64,000 nt of DNA from Rariglobus hedericola (GTDB lineage: Bacteria; Verrucomicrobiota; Verrucomicrobiia; Opitutales; Opitutaceae), in assembly GCF_007559335.1 (NCBI RefSeq), contig NZ_VMBG01000001.1:2046001-2110000 (forward strand), written 5' to 3'. Under the pieces are notes generated by a model. The model searched no databases. It was not told where the DNA came from and saw only the letters and a list, made by a program, of their open reading frames with translations. A program made the position numbers and the translations under genes. How positions within the stretch are numbered: position 1 is the stretch's first letter; each line of letters begins with the position of its first letter. Shown here one piece after another: positions 36,685 to 45,806 of the stretch.

Positions 36685-36777
36685 AAAAGTGGTGTTGCCG
36701 GGGTAGCGCTAACAACGCATCCCAAATGACTTCCCCCTTGCGAGCCTATAATCCGGCTTAAGCCCGTTCCTAAACCC

Positions 36778-38151
36778 ATGAAATCGCTTCGTTTTCTCCT
36801 CGTCGCCGCCCTCACCGGCACTTTTCCGCTCTTCGCGCAGGACGCCACTCCCGCCCCGTTCACCATCACCGCCGTGCCCGTGCACGCCCAGGCCCGCGTC
36901 GCCGCCGTGCAGGTGCGCGTCACCCCCGACCACGCCGACTGGACCTACGCCACCGGTGAAACCGCCAAATTCACCGTCACCATAACCGCCGACAATGAAC
37001 CGCTCACCGGTGCCACCGTGCGCTACAAGGTTGGTCCCGAGATGCTTCCCACCGACGAGAAAACCTCCCCGCTTCCCGCCGGCGGCCTCGTCATCGACGC
37101 AGGCACCATGAAAGAGCCCGGTTTCTTGCGTTGCGCCGTCACAGTCGAGGTCGCGGGCAAAACTTATCGCGGCCTCGCCACCGCCGGTTTCTCGCCCGAA
37201 AAAATCCAGCCCACGCAGACCGATCCCGCTGACTTCGATTCGTTCTGGGATTCCGGCAAAGCCGAGCTCGCCAAGGTTCCGCTTGAGGCGCGCCAGACGC
37301 TCCTGCCCGACGCCTGCACCGACACCGTCAACGTTTACCACGTCAGCTTCCGCAACATCGGCGGCACTCCTTGGAATAAACTCACCGCCCGCGTCTACGG
37401 CATTCTCTGCGTGCCCAAAGCCCCCGGCAAATACCCCGCCGTCCTCGGCGTCCCCGGCGCTGGCGTGCGTCCCTACACCGGCATGAAGGATCTCGCCGCC
37501 CGCGGCGTCATCACGCTCCAGATCGGCATCCACGGCATTCCTGTCAACCTGCCTCAGGAGCTCTACGACCAGCTCGGCACCGGCGCGCTCAACGGTTACA
37601 ACAGCTTCAACCTCGATAACCGCGACACCTACTATTACCGCCGCGTTTATCTCGGCTGCGTCCGCGCCAACGATTTCCTTGTATCCCTTCCTGAATACGA
37701 CGGACAAAACCTCGCCGTCACCGGCGGCAGTCAGGGCGGACAGCTCTCCATCGTCACCGCCGCCCTCGACTCGCGCGTGAAGGCGCTCGCCGCCTACTAC
37801 CCCGCGTATTGCGACGTCACCGGCTACCTCCACGGCCGCGCCGGCGGCTGGCCGCACATGATGCGTCCCAACGACAAGACCGGCGCCCCCTCCGGCGCGG
37901 CTACCCCCGAGAAAATCGCCGTCACCGGTTACTACGACGCCGTCAACTTCGCCCGTCGCCTCAAGGTCCCGGTGCACTTCGCCTGGGGCTACAACGACGA
38001 GGTCTGCCCGCCCACCTCGCTCTACGCCGCCTACAACACCATCACGTCCCCCAAGCGCCTGCTCCTCGCCCTCGAAACCGGCCACAACACCGTCCCCGAG
38101 GAAAACGCCGCCAGCGACACCTGGCTGCTCTCCCAGCTCGGCGTGAAGTAA
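36778..38151 (+). CDS. Acetyl xylan esterase (AXE1 / cephalosporin-C deacetylase family), secreted
   Basis: A 457-aa alpha/beta hydrolase with a signal peptide (cut near FAQ-D, residue 21). An N-terminal immunoglobulin-like domain (about 40-140) precedes the catalytic domain. The nucleophile is GGSQGG (Ser318), the acid is in WGYNDEVCPP, and the histidine is in ETGHNTVPE. It removes acetyl groups from xylan or related sugars outside the cytoplasm. The last 19 bases of the gene recur at 41198-41216 just before a terminator, so sequence downstream of this gene appears to have been inserted. Confidence 0.9.
   Translation: MKSLRFLLVAALTGTFPLFAQDATPAPFTITAVPVHAQARVAAVQVRVTPDHADWTYATGETAKFTVTITADNEPLTGATVRYKVGPEMLPTDEKTSPLPAGGLVIDAGTMKEPGFLRCAVTVEVAGKTYRGLATAGFSPEKIQPTQTDPADFDSFWDSGKAELAKVPLEARQTLLPDACTDTVNVYHVSFRNIGGTPWNKLTARVYGILCVPKAPGKYPAVLGVPGAGVRPYTGMKDLAARGVITLQIGIHGIPVNLPQELYDQLGTGALNGYNSFNLDNRDTYYYRRVYLGCVRANDFLVSLPEYDGQNLAVTGGSQGGQLSIVTAALDSRVKALAAYYPAYCDVTGYLHGRAGGWPHMMRPNDKTGAPSGAATPEKIAVTGYYDAVNFARRLKVPVHFAWGYNDEVCPPTSLYAAYNTITSPKRLLLALETGHNTVPEENAASDTWLLSQLGVK
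38133..38151 (+). repeat. 19-bp direct repeat, left copy (esterase 3' end)
   Basis: CCAGCTCGGCGTGAAGTAA, the last codons and stop of the esterase, is repeated exactly at 41198-41216 in the same orientation, 3,065 bp away. The two copies bracket three genes. Confidence 0.85.
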
Positions 38152-38173
38152 ACCTGCGGATCGCGCACCTCCG

Positions 38174-39334
38174 ATGCTTCAAAACGGTAAATCTCCCAGC
38201 GCTATTCTGATAGCGGGAGCCGGCATCGGAGGTCTCGCCACCGCGCTTGCGCTGCAACAGCGCGGCATTCCCGCAATCGTGTGTGAACGCGCACCCGAGC
38301 TTCGTGAAGTGGGCGCTGGATTACTACTTTCGCCCAACGCCGTTCGAGTTCTTCAACTATTCGGGATTTTCGAGGATGCAGTCTCACGCAGTCGCGTGAT
38401 CAACGAGTGGCAGATTCTGAATCCGCACGGTCGCCCGCTTCATCGACTTCGTCCGACCAACCGCGACCAACTGCCAGCCCTCAGTCTGCACCGTGGAGAT
38501 TTGCAAAACCTCCTGCGAAGCCATCTCTGCGCATCTTCAACGAAGCTCGGCGTCGAAGTGAGTGATTTTTCCGAAACGCCGGAGAGCGTTCAACTCACCT
38601 CGACCGGAGGTGAACAGCTTGAAGGCCCCGCGCTCGTTGCCGCCGATGGCCTCCGGTCGCGTGTGCATCACATCACCGAAGGAGGCGACCACTTGCGCGA
38701 TTGCGGCTACTCCGGCTGGCGCAGCGTGGTCCCTTTTATTCCCAAAGGATATGAAGGCGATTCGCTCAGCGAATCCTGGGGCGAAGGAAAACGGTTTGGC
38801 ATTTCCCCGTTGGGTGACGGCCGCTGTTATTGGTATGCGACCGCCAATCACCCGGCCGGCCTCGCTGCTTCCCCGTCCTCTCGCAAACAGGAATTGCACA
38901 AATTATTCGGCCACTGGCACGCCCCGATTCCGGAGTTGATCGCCGCCACCGAGAACGACCAGATATTGCTCAACCCGATTTTTGACCGCCCCGCCCGCAT
39001 GAAAGCAACCGGCGCGTCCCGCGTGACTTTGCTCGGAGACGCCGCGCATCCCATGACGCCCAATCTCGGCCAGGGTGCCTGCGCCGCGTTGGAGGATGCC
39101 TGGATTCTGGCTCGTGAAATCGCCGCGGCACCCAACGTCATCGACGGCCTGCGTCGTTATGAGACGCTTCGCAGCGCACGCGTTAAATGGATTTCTCGCG
39201 CATCACACGCTCTTGGCACCGTCATCCAACTGGAGAACCCCTACGCCACGTCCGTGCGCGACTTCATCCTGCGACTCACCCCGGGATTTCTTAGCACGAC
39301 TACAATGCGTCCGCTTTTTTCGTTTCGAGGCTGA
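38174..39334 (+). CDS. FAD-dependent monooxygenase (UbiH/salicylate hydroxylase-like)
   Basis: A 386-aa flavoprotein. It has the N-terminal dinucleotide fold ILIAGAGIGGLATALAL (GxGxxG at 15-20), the middle DG motif region ADGLRSRVHH, and GDAAHPMTPNLGQGACAALEDA, the GD motif. It hydroxylates or epoxidises an aromatic or isoprenoid-type substrate using NAD(P)H and O2. The neighbouring desaturase-type hydroxylase suggests a carotenoid or lipid substrate, as an inference. It overlaps the convergent membrane protein gene by 35 bp. Confidence 0.88.
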   Translation: MLQNGKSPSAILIAGAGIGGLATALALQQRGIPAIVCERAPELREVGAGLLLSPNAVRVLQLFGIFEDAVSRSRVINEWQILNPHGRPLHRLRPTNRDQLPALSLHRGDLQNLLRSHLCASSTKLGVEVSDFSETPESVQLTSTGGEQLEGPALVAADGLRSRVHHITEGGDHLRDCGYSGWRSVVPFIPKGYEGDSLSESWGEGKRFGISPLGDGRCYWYATANHPAGLAASPSSRKQELHKLFGHWHAPIPELIAATENDQILLNPIFDRPARMKATGASRVTLLGDAAHPMTPNLGQGACAALEDAWILAREIAAAPNVIDGLRRYETLRSARVKWISRASHALGTVIQLENPYATSVRDFILRLTPGFLSTTTMRPLFSFRG

Positions 39335-40328
39335 ACGGTTCACGCGTGTCCGCGCCACCCGGCGCGAACGAGGTCAACGCCCATCCCGCCAGAAAGATTG
39401 CCAGCCCCGCAAAGGCCGGAGCGATGTGCAGCACATCCAGATAGCCGATGATGAAATGCACACCGATCGCCGTGGCAAAGCCGGTGCCGCCCGCGAACAA
39501 CATCACTTGCTTAAAACTCCTCGTTGCCGGCGCGTGGAAAACCACCGCCAGAATCACGATGCCGATGGATAACAACCCGCCGCCAAAACCCGCCCGGTCA
39601 TGCGCGATCAACGGAACCAGCCGGTTCGATACTCCGCAGATTTCCAGGCGCGTCATGCCGATGTAGCGGAGATCCGTCATCACAAAAACCTGCGTCATCC
39701 CCGTGATCGAAATGACTATTCCCGCCGCAACCAGCCCGCCTCCGTAAAGCAGTAACAAGCGCCGCCCGAGCAAACCCGTGCGACCTTCCTCAACGAATCT
39801 CCGCTTGCGCAAAAACGTCCCCACGCCGCGCTCTTGCGGGAGCCGGCTCCAGGCCTTCGCCATACCGGCCACATAAATTGGCAACAGACACAAAGTGGCC
39901 ACGCCGTGCCATTGATCGAGATAGCCGTAAGCCAGATACGTCAAAAAGCTTCCGAAGCCCGTCCCGCCGGAAACCGCTAGCGTCCACCACGCCCAAGCCT
40001 CGCCTCGTCGAAGAGGGAAGGCCACCAGCCACAAATAAAGCGCCCCCATCGATAAGAGGGCCCCGCCAAACGCGGCCCGGTCATGAAACATGAAATTCAC
40101 CAATTGCGGATTCGAGACCAGCGCCAGTTGTTTCGCATCCATCCCCAAGTGCGCCACATCATGCGGGAGAAAATGTCCGGTGAGGCAGAGAAAGAGCGCA
40201 AAACCTCCCGACCCCGCAAGCGCCACACCGGTCAACGCCAGCAAGAAATGTCCGTCGCCCAACAAGGCTTCGATCACACCGCGTTCATCCCGCGAACTCT
40301 CTCCGCTGATCTCTCTGCGATGACTCAT
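39300..40328 (-). CDS. Internally duplicated integral membrane protein of unknown function
   Basis: A 342-aa protein with about eight to ten helices arranged as two similar halves. The motif HDRAAFGGALLSMG (82-95) recurs as HDRAGFGGGLLSIG (243-256), 161 residues later. Each half also has (S/A)GGTGFxxxxxxxxxxGYLD, at 120-138 and 279-298. The conserved His/Asp/Arg in a membrane setting could bind a cofactor or metal. I do not recognise the family. Its start overlaps the desaturase stop (ATGA), so it is coupled to it. The ATG at 40328 was chosen over a 48-residue extension that lies within the desaturase gene. Confidence 0.8.
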   Translation of the reverse strand: MSHRREISGESSRDERGVIEALLGDGHFLLALTGVALAGSGGFALFLCLTGHFLPHDVAHLGMDAKQLALVSNPQLVNFMFHDRAAFGGALLSMGALYLWLVAFPLRRGEAWAWWTLAVSGGTGFGSFLTYLAYGYLDQWHGVATLCLLPIYVAGMAKAWSRLPQERGVGTFLRKRRFVEEGRTGLLGRRLLLLYGGGLVAAGIVISITGMTQVFVMTDLRYIGMTRLEICGVSNRLVPLIAHDRAGFGGGLLSIGIVILAVVFHAPATRSFKQVMLFAGGTGFATAIGVHFIIGYLDVLHIAPAFAGLAIFLAGWALTSFAPGGADTREPFSLETKKADAL

Positions 40329-41143
40329 GGCACACGCAGCGGTTTCACCCCGTGATCCAAAAGATAGGCATCCAGTCGCCTGGCGAGCACCGGCCACTGA
40401 TGCGACGAAACCGAAGGATAAAGATGATGCTCCAAATGATACGTATGCTGGAGGAAAATTTCCGGAATCCACCGGCCGCGCACGGCATGGGTTTGCTGAA
40501 GCACATTCTCACCCTCGGCCCGATGCGGCAGCCAGACCGTGGCCAGTGGATACAGCCAGCTGCTCGTGAAAACCAAGCCCACATAAACCAGAAACACCGG
40601 CGTATGAGTCCACAGCAGCAGACTCATGCCCACCGCGCCTACGATGAATGCAGCCTCAACCAGCATCCACCGGCGCTCGTCCAAACGTGCCCTCCCCCAG
40701 GCCCAAACAAACAAACGCGGCTGCAAGGTCACGCCGTCCAATAGCGCGCGCCACCAAGTCATATGCGCAGCGCGGCCCTCGATATCATCGTGCTCGGGAA
40801 ACCTCCGGTGATGCTGCAAATGCGCAAGCCGAAACGCATGACCGCTGCGCAACACCAACCCTTCGATAACCGCCAGTAAAAGCTCATTGAGCCAGCGCGG
40901 TAATCCCAAGGTGCGATGCACCAGATCATGCGAGGTCGAAACGTAGGTGATAAACATCAGCCCCGCTACGGACAACACCGCCGGCATCCACCAGCCTTGA
41001 GTCGCGAATAAAACATACGCTGCAAAACAAACCAGAGGTCTTGCCACGGACAATATCCGCTGACCGTCCGTGACGTGGAGCAGGTCGCGCCCAAGATCCT
41101 CAATTCGTGGTAACACCACCTTGGTATCGATGGACGATTCCAT
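40325..41143 (-). CDS. Fatty acid desaturase / CrtR-type beta-carotene hydroxylase superfamily
   Basis: A 272-aa membrane di-iron enzyme. The three histidine clusters are HDLVH (72-76), HLQHH (108-112) and HLEHH (236-240), set among four to five helices. The short length and 'HLEHHLYPSVSSHQWP' tail fit both small acyl desaturases and CrtR/CrtW-type carotenoid oxygenases. The substrate is therefore open. It is the upstream gene of a coupled pair with the duplicated membrane protein. Confidence 0.85.
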   Translation of the reverse strand: MESSIDTKVVLPRIEDLGRDLLHVTDGQRILSVARPLVCFAAYVLFATQGWWMPAVLSVAGLMFITYVSTSHDLVHRTLGLPRWLNELLLAVIEGLVLRSGHAFRLAHLQHHRRFPEHDDIEGRAAHMTWWRALLDGVTLQPRLFVWAWGRARLDERRWMLVEAAFIVGAVGMSLLLWTHTPVFLVYVGLVFTSSWLYPLATVWLPHRAEGENVLQQTHAVRGRWIPEIFLQHTYHLEHHLYPSVSSHQWPVLARRLDAYLLDHGVKPLRVP

Positions 41144-41197
41144 CGCCGGAAGCTGAGTGGTTTCTCCTCACGCGCCAAGTCATCACTTCGTGGCCTA

Positions 41198-41216
41198 CCA
41201 GCTCGGCGTGAAGTAA
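41198..41216 (+). repeat. 19-bp direct repeat, right copy
   Basis: An exact copy of the esterase 3' end (including its stop TAA). It is followed after 17 bp by a strong terminator that would suit the esterase gene. Confidence 0.85.
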
Positions 41217-41234
41217 GCCTTTCCTGCTGACGCA

Positions 41235-41270
41235 AAAAAGGCCGGACCCGAGAAGGGTCCGGCCTTTTTA
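41235..41270. terminator. Bidirectional terminator, probably once the esterase terminator
   Basis: AAAAAAGGCCGGACCC and GGGTCCGGCCTTTTT pair around GAGAA. It serves the TPR gene (stop at 41289) on the minus strand. On the plus strand the only stop codon leading into it is the duplicated esterase end at 41214-41216. Confidence 0.92.
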
Positions 41271-41288
41271 TTTAACTGCGCGCCGTGC

Positions 41289-44200
41289 TCAGTGACTCGA
41301 TGCGACCCATTGATAGATGGAGTCTAGCGCCTGCGTCACCTGTTGCAGCACGTTATGCTTCGCCAGTCGCTCCGCAGGAGTCCGCGCCTTGTCGGGATTC
41401 ATCATGCTATGCATGTAGTCATTATTGGATGACTTCGCTTTTTTCGCCTTGTTACCGAGCGGGAACAGCTTGTCAGGAACGATCAGCCCGCTCTCTCGCG
41501 CGACCGAGTAAGCCTTCCACAACGCGGGAATGTCGCGCACCTGTTCATCGCCCGCGCCACCGTGCTTTCCAGCGGGATCAAGCTCCAGCAAACGGAACGC
41601 CACGCGGTCCTGCTCCGAACGCGGACGCGTGGTGTTAGGCAGCACGTCGGCCAGTTTTTTCCAGGCGTTTAAATAATCGGGGTCAGCAGCGACCGCCTTC
41701 GTGAAATACTCCGCCGCTTCCTCCCAGCGCTCCTGTTCCATGCGCAGGTAACCGAGGAGATAATGCACCTGCGGTTTCGCATCTGGCTTGGCCGCCATTT
41801 CCTTGAAGACGCGCTCAGCCACCGCTTGCGCATCCTCGCCTGCGAAGGCCTGTTCGCAGCCGAAACAATGGCTTTCAACGCGACCGAAGCTGTCGGGCAT
41901 CAGTTCAAACGCCCGCTTGTAGTGCTCCATCGCCTCGGGAAGGCGGTTCTCTTCGGCGAGCTTTCGCGCCAGTCGTGACTGGATGCAATACGCGTCGGAG
42001 AACGACTCCAGCGCCCGTTCGTATTCCTTGATCGCGCGGTCGATAAGTCCAGCCTCCGCGATGTCATCGGCGTCCTCCGAACGGCGGATGGCTGCCAGCA
42101 CACCGGCGAGGAACTCGGCCTGTTTGGCGTCGTTTTTCGCCAGCGCCACATCGCGCAACACCGCGTAGGCCCGCATACGATCACCCTTGGGTTGCTCACC
42201 GTCGGAGGGATCGGTCGCGATCGCTTTTTTCACCGTCGTCTCGGCGTCGGCGATTTTTCCGGCGGCCAGTTGCAACGACGCCAGCCAGATCAATGGACGC
42301 TCCTGATAGTGATCAGCCGCCCAGAGTTTTTCCAGAAACGGGATCGCCTTGTCGCCCTGCAAACGCGTGTAGAGCGCGTAAGCCGGATCATAGCCGGAGT
42401 TGTCGATCAAGTAAGCTTCCAGAATCGCGATCGCTTCGTCGCCGCGACCCGTGGCTTGCAACGACTCCGCCGTCACCAGCGCCAGCGGACGCCAGTTTCC
42501 GGAACTGCCGCGATTCAGATAATGCACCAGATCCGCCTGCTGCCAGTTGGGCGAATCCGCGAGCAACGCAAGGACTCCGGCATGGTTGCCGCGACGCGCC
42601 ATCACATCGGCCAGGTCCATCGTCAGCTGCTGCAAATCAACGCGCTCCTCATAACTATCGCCCTCGGAATCCGCATCCACGCGCATGCCGCCACGCTCGC
42701 GAGCCTTGGGTTGCACCGCGAGGCGGCCGCGCAGCATGTCTTCGATCAACGCATAGTTGCCCGCCTTCAACTGAATCGCTGCGTAGGTGTTGAACACTGA
42801 CCCACCCTGCGCCCAGAGCGGCGACGAGGGATCCTTGAAATCGACGGTCAGCTTATCGCTCCATTCCTTCTCCAGCTCGGGGCGGGACAAGACCTTCGCG
42901 AGAAGCAGCAGGCGGCCGGCCGACTCCCGCCACTCCGCGCTCCATAATTTTTCCTGGTTCGTCGGACGCGACGCCAGACTCGCGGTCAGCAGCGGCAGGC
43001 CTTCGTCGATTTTTTCTTCGCCGATCAACGCCCACGCATGCCTTGCGTGCCAGATGCGCGCCGGCTCCGAATCCTTGGGCGCATCCCCGGCCTGTTTGGC
43101 GGCGAACTCCGTGAGCTCCGAACTGCGGCCCGCCATACCGGCCAGATGGATCAACTGGCTCCAGCCTGCGGTTTTTTCTCCACCGGCCGCGGTTCGCAGG
43201 GCGAGATTCCACACGGCCACCGCCGCATCCGGCGTCAACCGCGCATGATAAGGCAGACCGGACTCAGCGACTCCGTAGGTAGTCATAAAAACCGTCGCTT
43301 CATCCACGCGTCCCGTGATCGCCAGCGCATACGCCACCGAGGCCAGCGCGCGCTTCTGCTTCCAATCAGATCCACCGGTCTTTTTCTCCGTGAGGTCGGG
43401 GAACTGTTTTTTCAACCCGTCGAACAACGCGACCAGTTCGGCGGCCGCCGCTTTATTCACCGATGAACCCCGCCAGCCGACCAACGACCACGGCACACGC
43501 TTCGCCGGCAGCTTGCCCTCCAGCAACAGACGCCGTGCTAGTCCGCCCGTGCGATTTTCCGGCTCCAACTGAACGTCGACCGGCAACTGGTAAACCTCGG
43601 TCAACAGTTTTGCAGCCTCGGCTTCATCCACCCACGACAACAAGTCGGGCACCGTGATGCTGCGATAATCCATTCGGGTTTCGCCGCCGAATTCACCCGC
43701 CAGATCAGGATCCTGCATGGCCTCCTGCCACTGCCGTTCCTGACCATTGAAACCATAAAAATATCCCAACGCCCCGCCCGCCTTGCGCAGCGCCAGCTTG
43801 CGCTCCGCCTCGGGCGAAACCGTGTCCTGCTGCGCCGCTTGAAACTCGGCATTCAGGCGTGCGTGTTCTTTTCCAAGCTTGATCAGCTCGGCCAGTTTTT
43901 CCTCGCCGCCGTAGCGCGCCGCGATCTGCGCACGATCGGCCGGACGATACGATTCGATCTCCTCGCGAAACGCCGCCACGCGGTCCGCCGGAGAATCCGC
44001 CAGCCACCGGCTCAAACTTTTCTCCAATTGCTGCAACTGCTCGGATGCATTGCGCGCCTGCCAGTCGGAGCCATCGGCCGATTTCATCGCCCGCAACGTG
44101 CGGACGGTTTCAACGAGTGATTTCCGCTCCACTCGCAATTCCTCAAGCACCTTCGGATCCGTCACCCCCAGCACCAGCGCCTCGATTCGAGCGAGTTTGC

Positions 44201-44477
44201 GTATCAGGTGATCGGTGGGATTTTCCGCCAGCGAAGGAGCCGCCGCCGCCCACGCCGCCGCCTGATCGCGCGCCCCGCTCCATTGCGAAGGCTCGCTGCC
44301 GACCCCGAACACCGATCCCGTGCGATAGGGCTGATAATCGCCCTCGGGCAACGGCTTCCAGCCCAGCGAAACGCTCAAGGGCTCCGGCACCGAAATCTCT
44401 GCTTTGTTGGACTGGGCCGGACACGCCGGCCCAGCCAGTAACGCTACGCCCAAAATCGGTCCAGCCAGACGATTCAT
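41289..44477 (-). CDS. Large secreted TPR-repeat protein
   Basis: A 1,062-aa protein with a signal peptide (MNRLAGPILGVALLAGPACP, cut near AQS). Most of it is alpha-helical. Clear TPR units lie near the C-terminus (ALESFSDAYCIQSRLARKLAEENRL; VHYLLGYLRMEQERWEEAAEYF with the next helix AVAADPDYLNAWKKLADVLP), with weaker repeats before. The ATG at 44477 has GGAGG four bases upstream and gives a clean signal peptide; an ATG at 44516 adds 13 residues. Probably a periplasmic scaffold. Relatives are large Verrucomicrobia TPR proteins of unknown role. Confidence 0.82.
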   Translation of the reverse strand: MNRLAGPILGVALLAGPACPAQSNKAEISVPEPLSVSLGWKPLPEGDYQPYRTGSVFGVGSEPSQWSGARDQAAAWAAAAPSLAENPTDHLIRKLARIEALVLGVTDPKVLEELRVERKSLVETVRTLRAMKSADGSDWQARNASEQLQQLEKSLSRWLADSPADRVAAFREEIESYRPADRAQIAARYGGEEKLAELIKLGKEHARLNAEFQAAQQDTVSPEAERKLALRKAGGALGYFYGFNGQERQWQEAMQDPDLAGEFGGETRMDYRSITVPDLLSWVDEAEAAKLLTEVYQLPVDVQLEPENRTGGLARRLLLEGKLPAKRVPWSLVGWRGSSVNKAAAAELVALFDGLKKQFPDLTEKKTGGSDWKQKRALASVAYALAITGRVDEATVFMTTYGVAESGLPYHARLTPDAAVAVWNLALRTAAGGEKTAGWSQLIHLAGMAGRSSELTEFAAKQAGDAPKDSEPARIWHARHAWALIGEEKIDEGLPLLTASLASRPTNQEKLWSAEWRESAGRLLLLAKVLSRPELEKEWSDKLTVDFKDPSSPLWAQGGSVFNTYAAIQLKAGNYALIEDMLRGRLAVQPKARERGGMRVDADSEGDSYEERVDLQQLTMDLADVMARRGNHAGVLALLADSPNWQQADLVHYLNRGSSGNWRPLALVTAESLQATGRGDEAIAILEAYLIDNSGYDPAYALYTRLQGDKAIPFLEKLWAADHYQERPLIWLASLQLAAGKIADAETTVKKAIATDPSDGEQPKGDRMRAYAVLRDVALAKNDAKQAEFLAGVLAAIRRSEDADDIAEAGLIDRAIKEYERALESFSDAYCIQSRLARKLAEENRLPEAMEHYKRAFELMPDSFGRVESHCFGCEQAFAGEDAQAVAERVFKEMAAKPDAKPQVHYLLGYLRMEQERWEEAAEYFTKAVAADPDYLNAWKKLADVLPNTTRPRSEQDRVAFRLLELDPAGKHGGAGDEQVRDIPALWKAYSVARESGLIVPDKLFPLGNKAKKAKSSNNDYMHSMMNPDKARTPAERLAKHNVLQQVTQALDSIYQWVASSH

Positions 44478-44598
44478 CCATCCTCCGCCCAACTCCATCA
44501 TGCGATAATTGCTCATAAATCAGGGGGTTAAAAAACGCATCCCTACTACACCAATCCACGCAATGAATTGGCAACAATAACATCCGCGTCCCGTCGTT

Positions 44599-45723
44599 TT
44601 ATTTCGTTACCGCCGCCAAAAACCACTCGAGCGAATACCACGCCAGCTGCCCCGACGGTCCGTGAGGATTAAAATCACACGCGTGCGTCGCCCACGGCAG
44701 CGACACGAACGCATTCGGCACGCCGAGCCCGTCAAGTTTCGCGTGCAGGCGTTCGCTCTGCTTGTTCCACACCATTGAGTCCATCTCGCCGTGCACCATC
44801 AGCGTCGGCAGCGCGTTTTCCTTCGTCGCGATCAGATAAGCCGACGCCGTCCGATACGCCTCGGGAGCCTCGTCCGGCGAACCGCCGAGATATTGGCGCA
44901 AGAGTTTCACCGCATTCAAAATATCGTCCTCCCGCGAAAAGCCCCACGCGAACACCTGGTCGTGCGGACCATAAAACGACACCACGCCGCGCACCGCCGG
45001 ATCCGGCCGACCATAGCCGACCGACGACGCGATTTGCCCGCCCGCCGAACGTCCCATCAACACCAGCCGCGTCGGGTCAATTCCGAGTTCGGCCGCATGC
45101 GCCTTCAAATAAGTGATCGCCGCGACCACATCATCCGCCTGCCCCGGCCACACCGTTGCCGGAGCCAGCCGGTAACTCACCGCCGCCACCGCATAACCCA
45201 GCCGCGCGAGATGATGATTCACCGCCGGAAGTTGCCCGCGATCCCCGCTGTCCCAACCGCCACCGTGAATCATTACAACACATGGCGCCGGCTTCGTGCG
45301 TCCCACCGCCCGATAAAAATCCATCGGCAATCCCGCCGCCACATCACGCGTCTCCACTGCCACCGGTTCGTCCGAACGCGCCACCAAGCCGCCCAGTGAA
45401 AACGGCGCGCGGTTCATCTCCACTTTGCCAAACGCCGACCCGAGTTTCGCCGGCAACGTCTGTCCGATCACCGCCGCCAGCACCACCGGTCGCCACATCC
45501 CCACCGCCGCCACCACGCAGATTCCGATAATCACGACACGCAGTTCCCCGCCCCACACCCACGCACACCCACCGACCGCCACCGGCAGTAAAAACAAAAA
45601 ATGCCCGAACTCACCCACGAGGATCGACGTCATCCAAAGCCAGATCGTCGGCGCGCGAAACCACGTCAGAGAAGCCGCCCCCGCCAACACCACCGCCAAC
45701 ACCAGCAACGTCCATCGCAACAT
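44599..45723 (-). CDS. Alpha/beta hydrolase (esterase/lipase, BD-FAE/HSL type) with N-terminal membrane helices
   Basis: A 374-aa protein. Residues 1-90 form about three membrane helices. The catalytic domain has the oxyanion motif MIHGGGWDSGD, the nucleophile GRSAGG, the acid in VHGEMDSMV and the His in WATHACDF. It is a carboxylesterase acting on small acyl esters, probably at the membrane surface. The soluble domain stands alone in most relatives, so the helical anchor is a noteworthy addition. Confidence 0.85.
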   Translation of the reverse strand: MLRWTLLVLAVVLAGAASLTWFRAPTIWLWMTSILVGEFGHFLFLLPVAVGGCAWVWGGELRVVIIGICVVAAVGMWRPVVLAAVIGQTLPAKLGSAFGKVEMNRAPFSLGGLVARSDEPVAVETRDVAAGLPMDFYRAVGRTKPAPCVVMIHGGGWDSGDRGQLPAVNHHLARLGYAVAAVSYRLAPATVWPGQADDVVAAITYLKAHAAELGIDPTRLVLMGRSAGGQIASSVGYGRPDPAVRGVVSFYGPHDQVFAWGFSREDDILNAVKLLRQYLGGSPDEAPEAYRTASAYLIATKENALPTLMVHGEMDSMVWNKQSERLHAKLDGLGVPNAFVSLPWATHACDFNPHGPSGQLAWYSLEWFLAAVTK

Positions 45724-45806
45724 ATATGTTGCTACTACGCCCTGAAACCACCTGCGGGTGCAAAATGTTTTGTGCCTCGGCCCCCGCCCGCGTTCACTGC
45801 CCCGCC

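Noticed and set aside
34972-36729. A 585-codon plus-strand frame opposite the triple-domain protein
   Set aside because: Reverse frame of a gene whose three domain copies are conserved with one another; the plus-strand translation shows no such repeat conservation.
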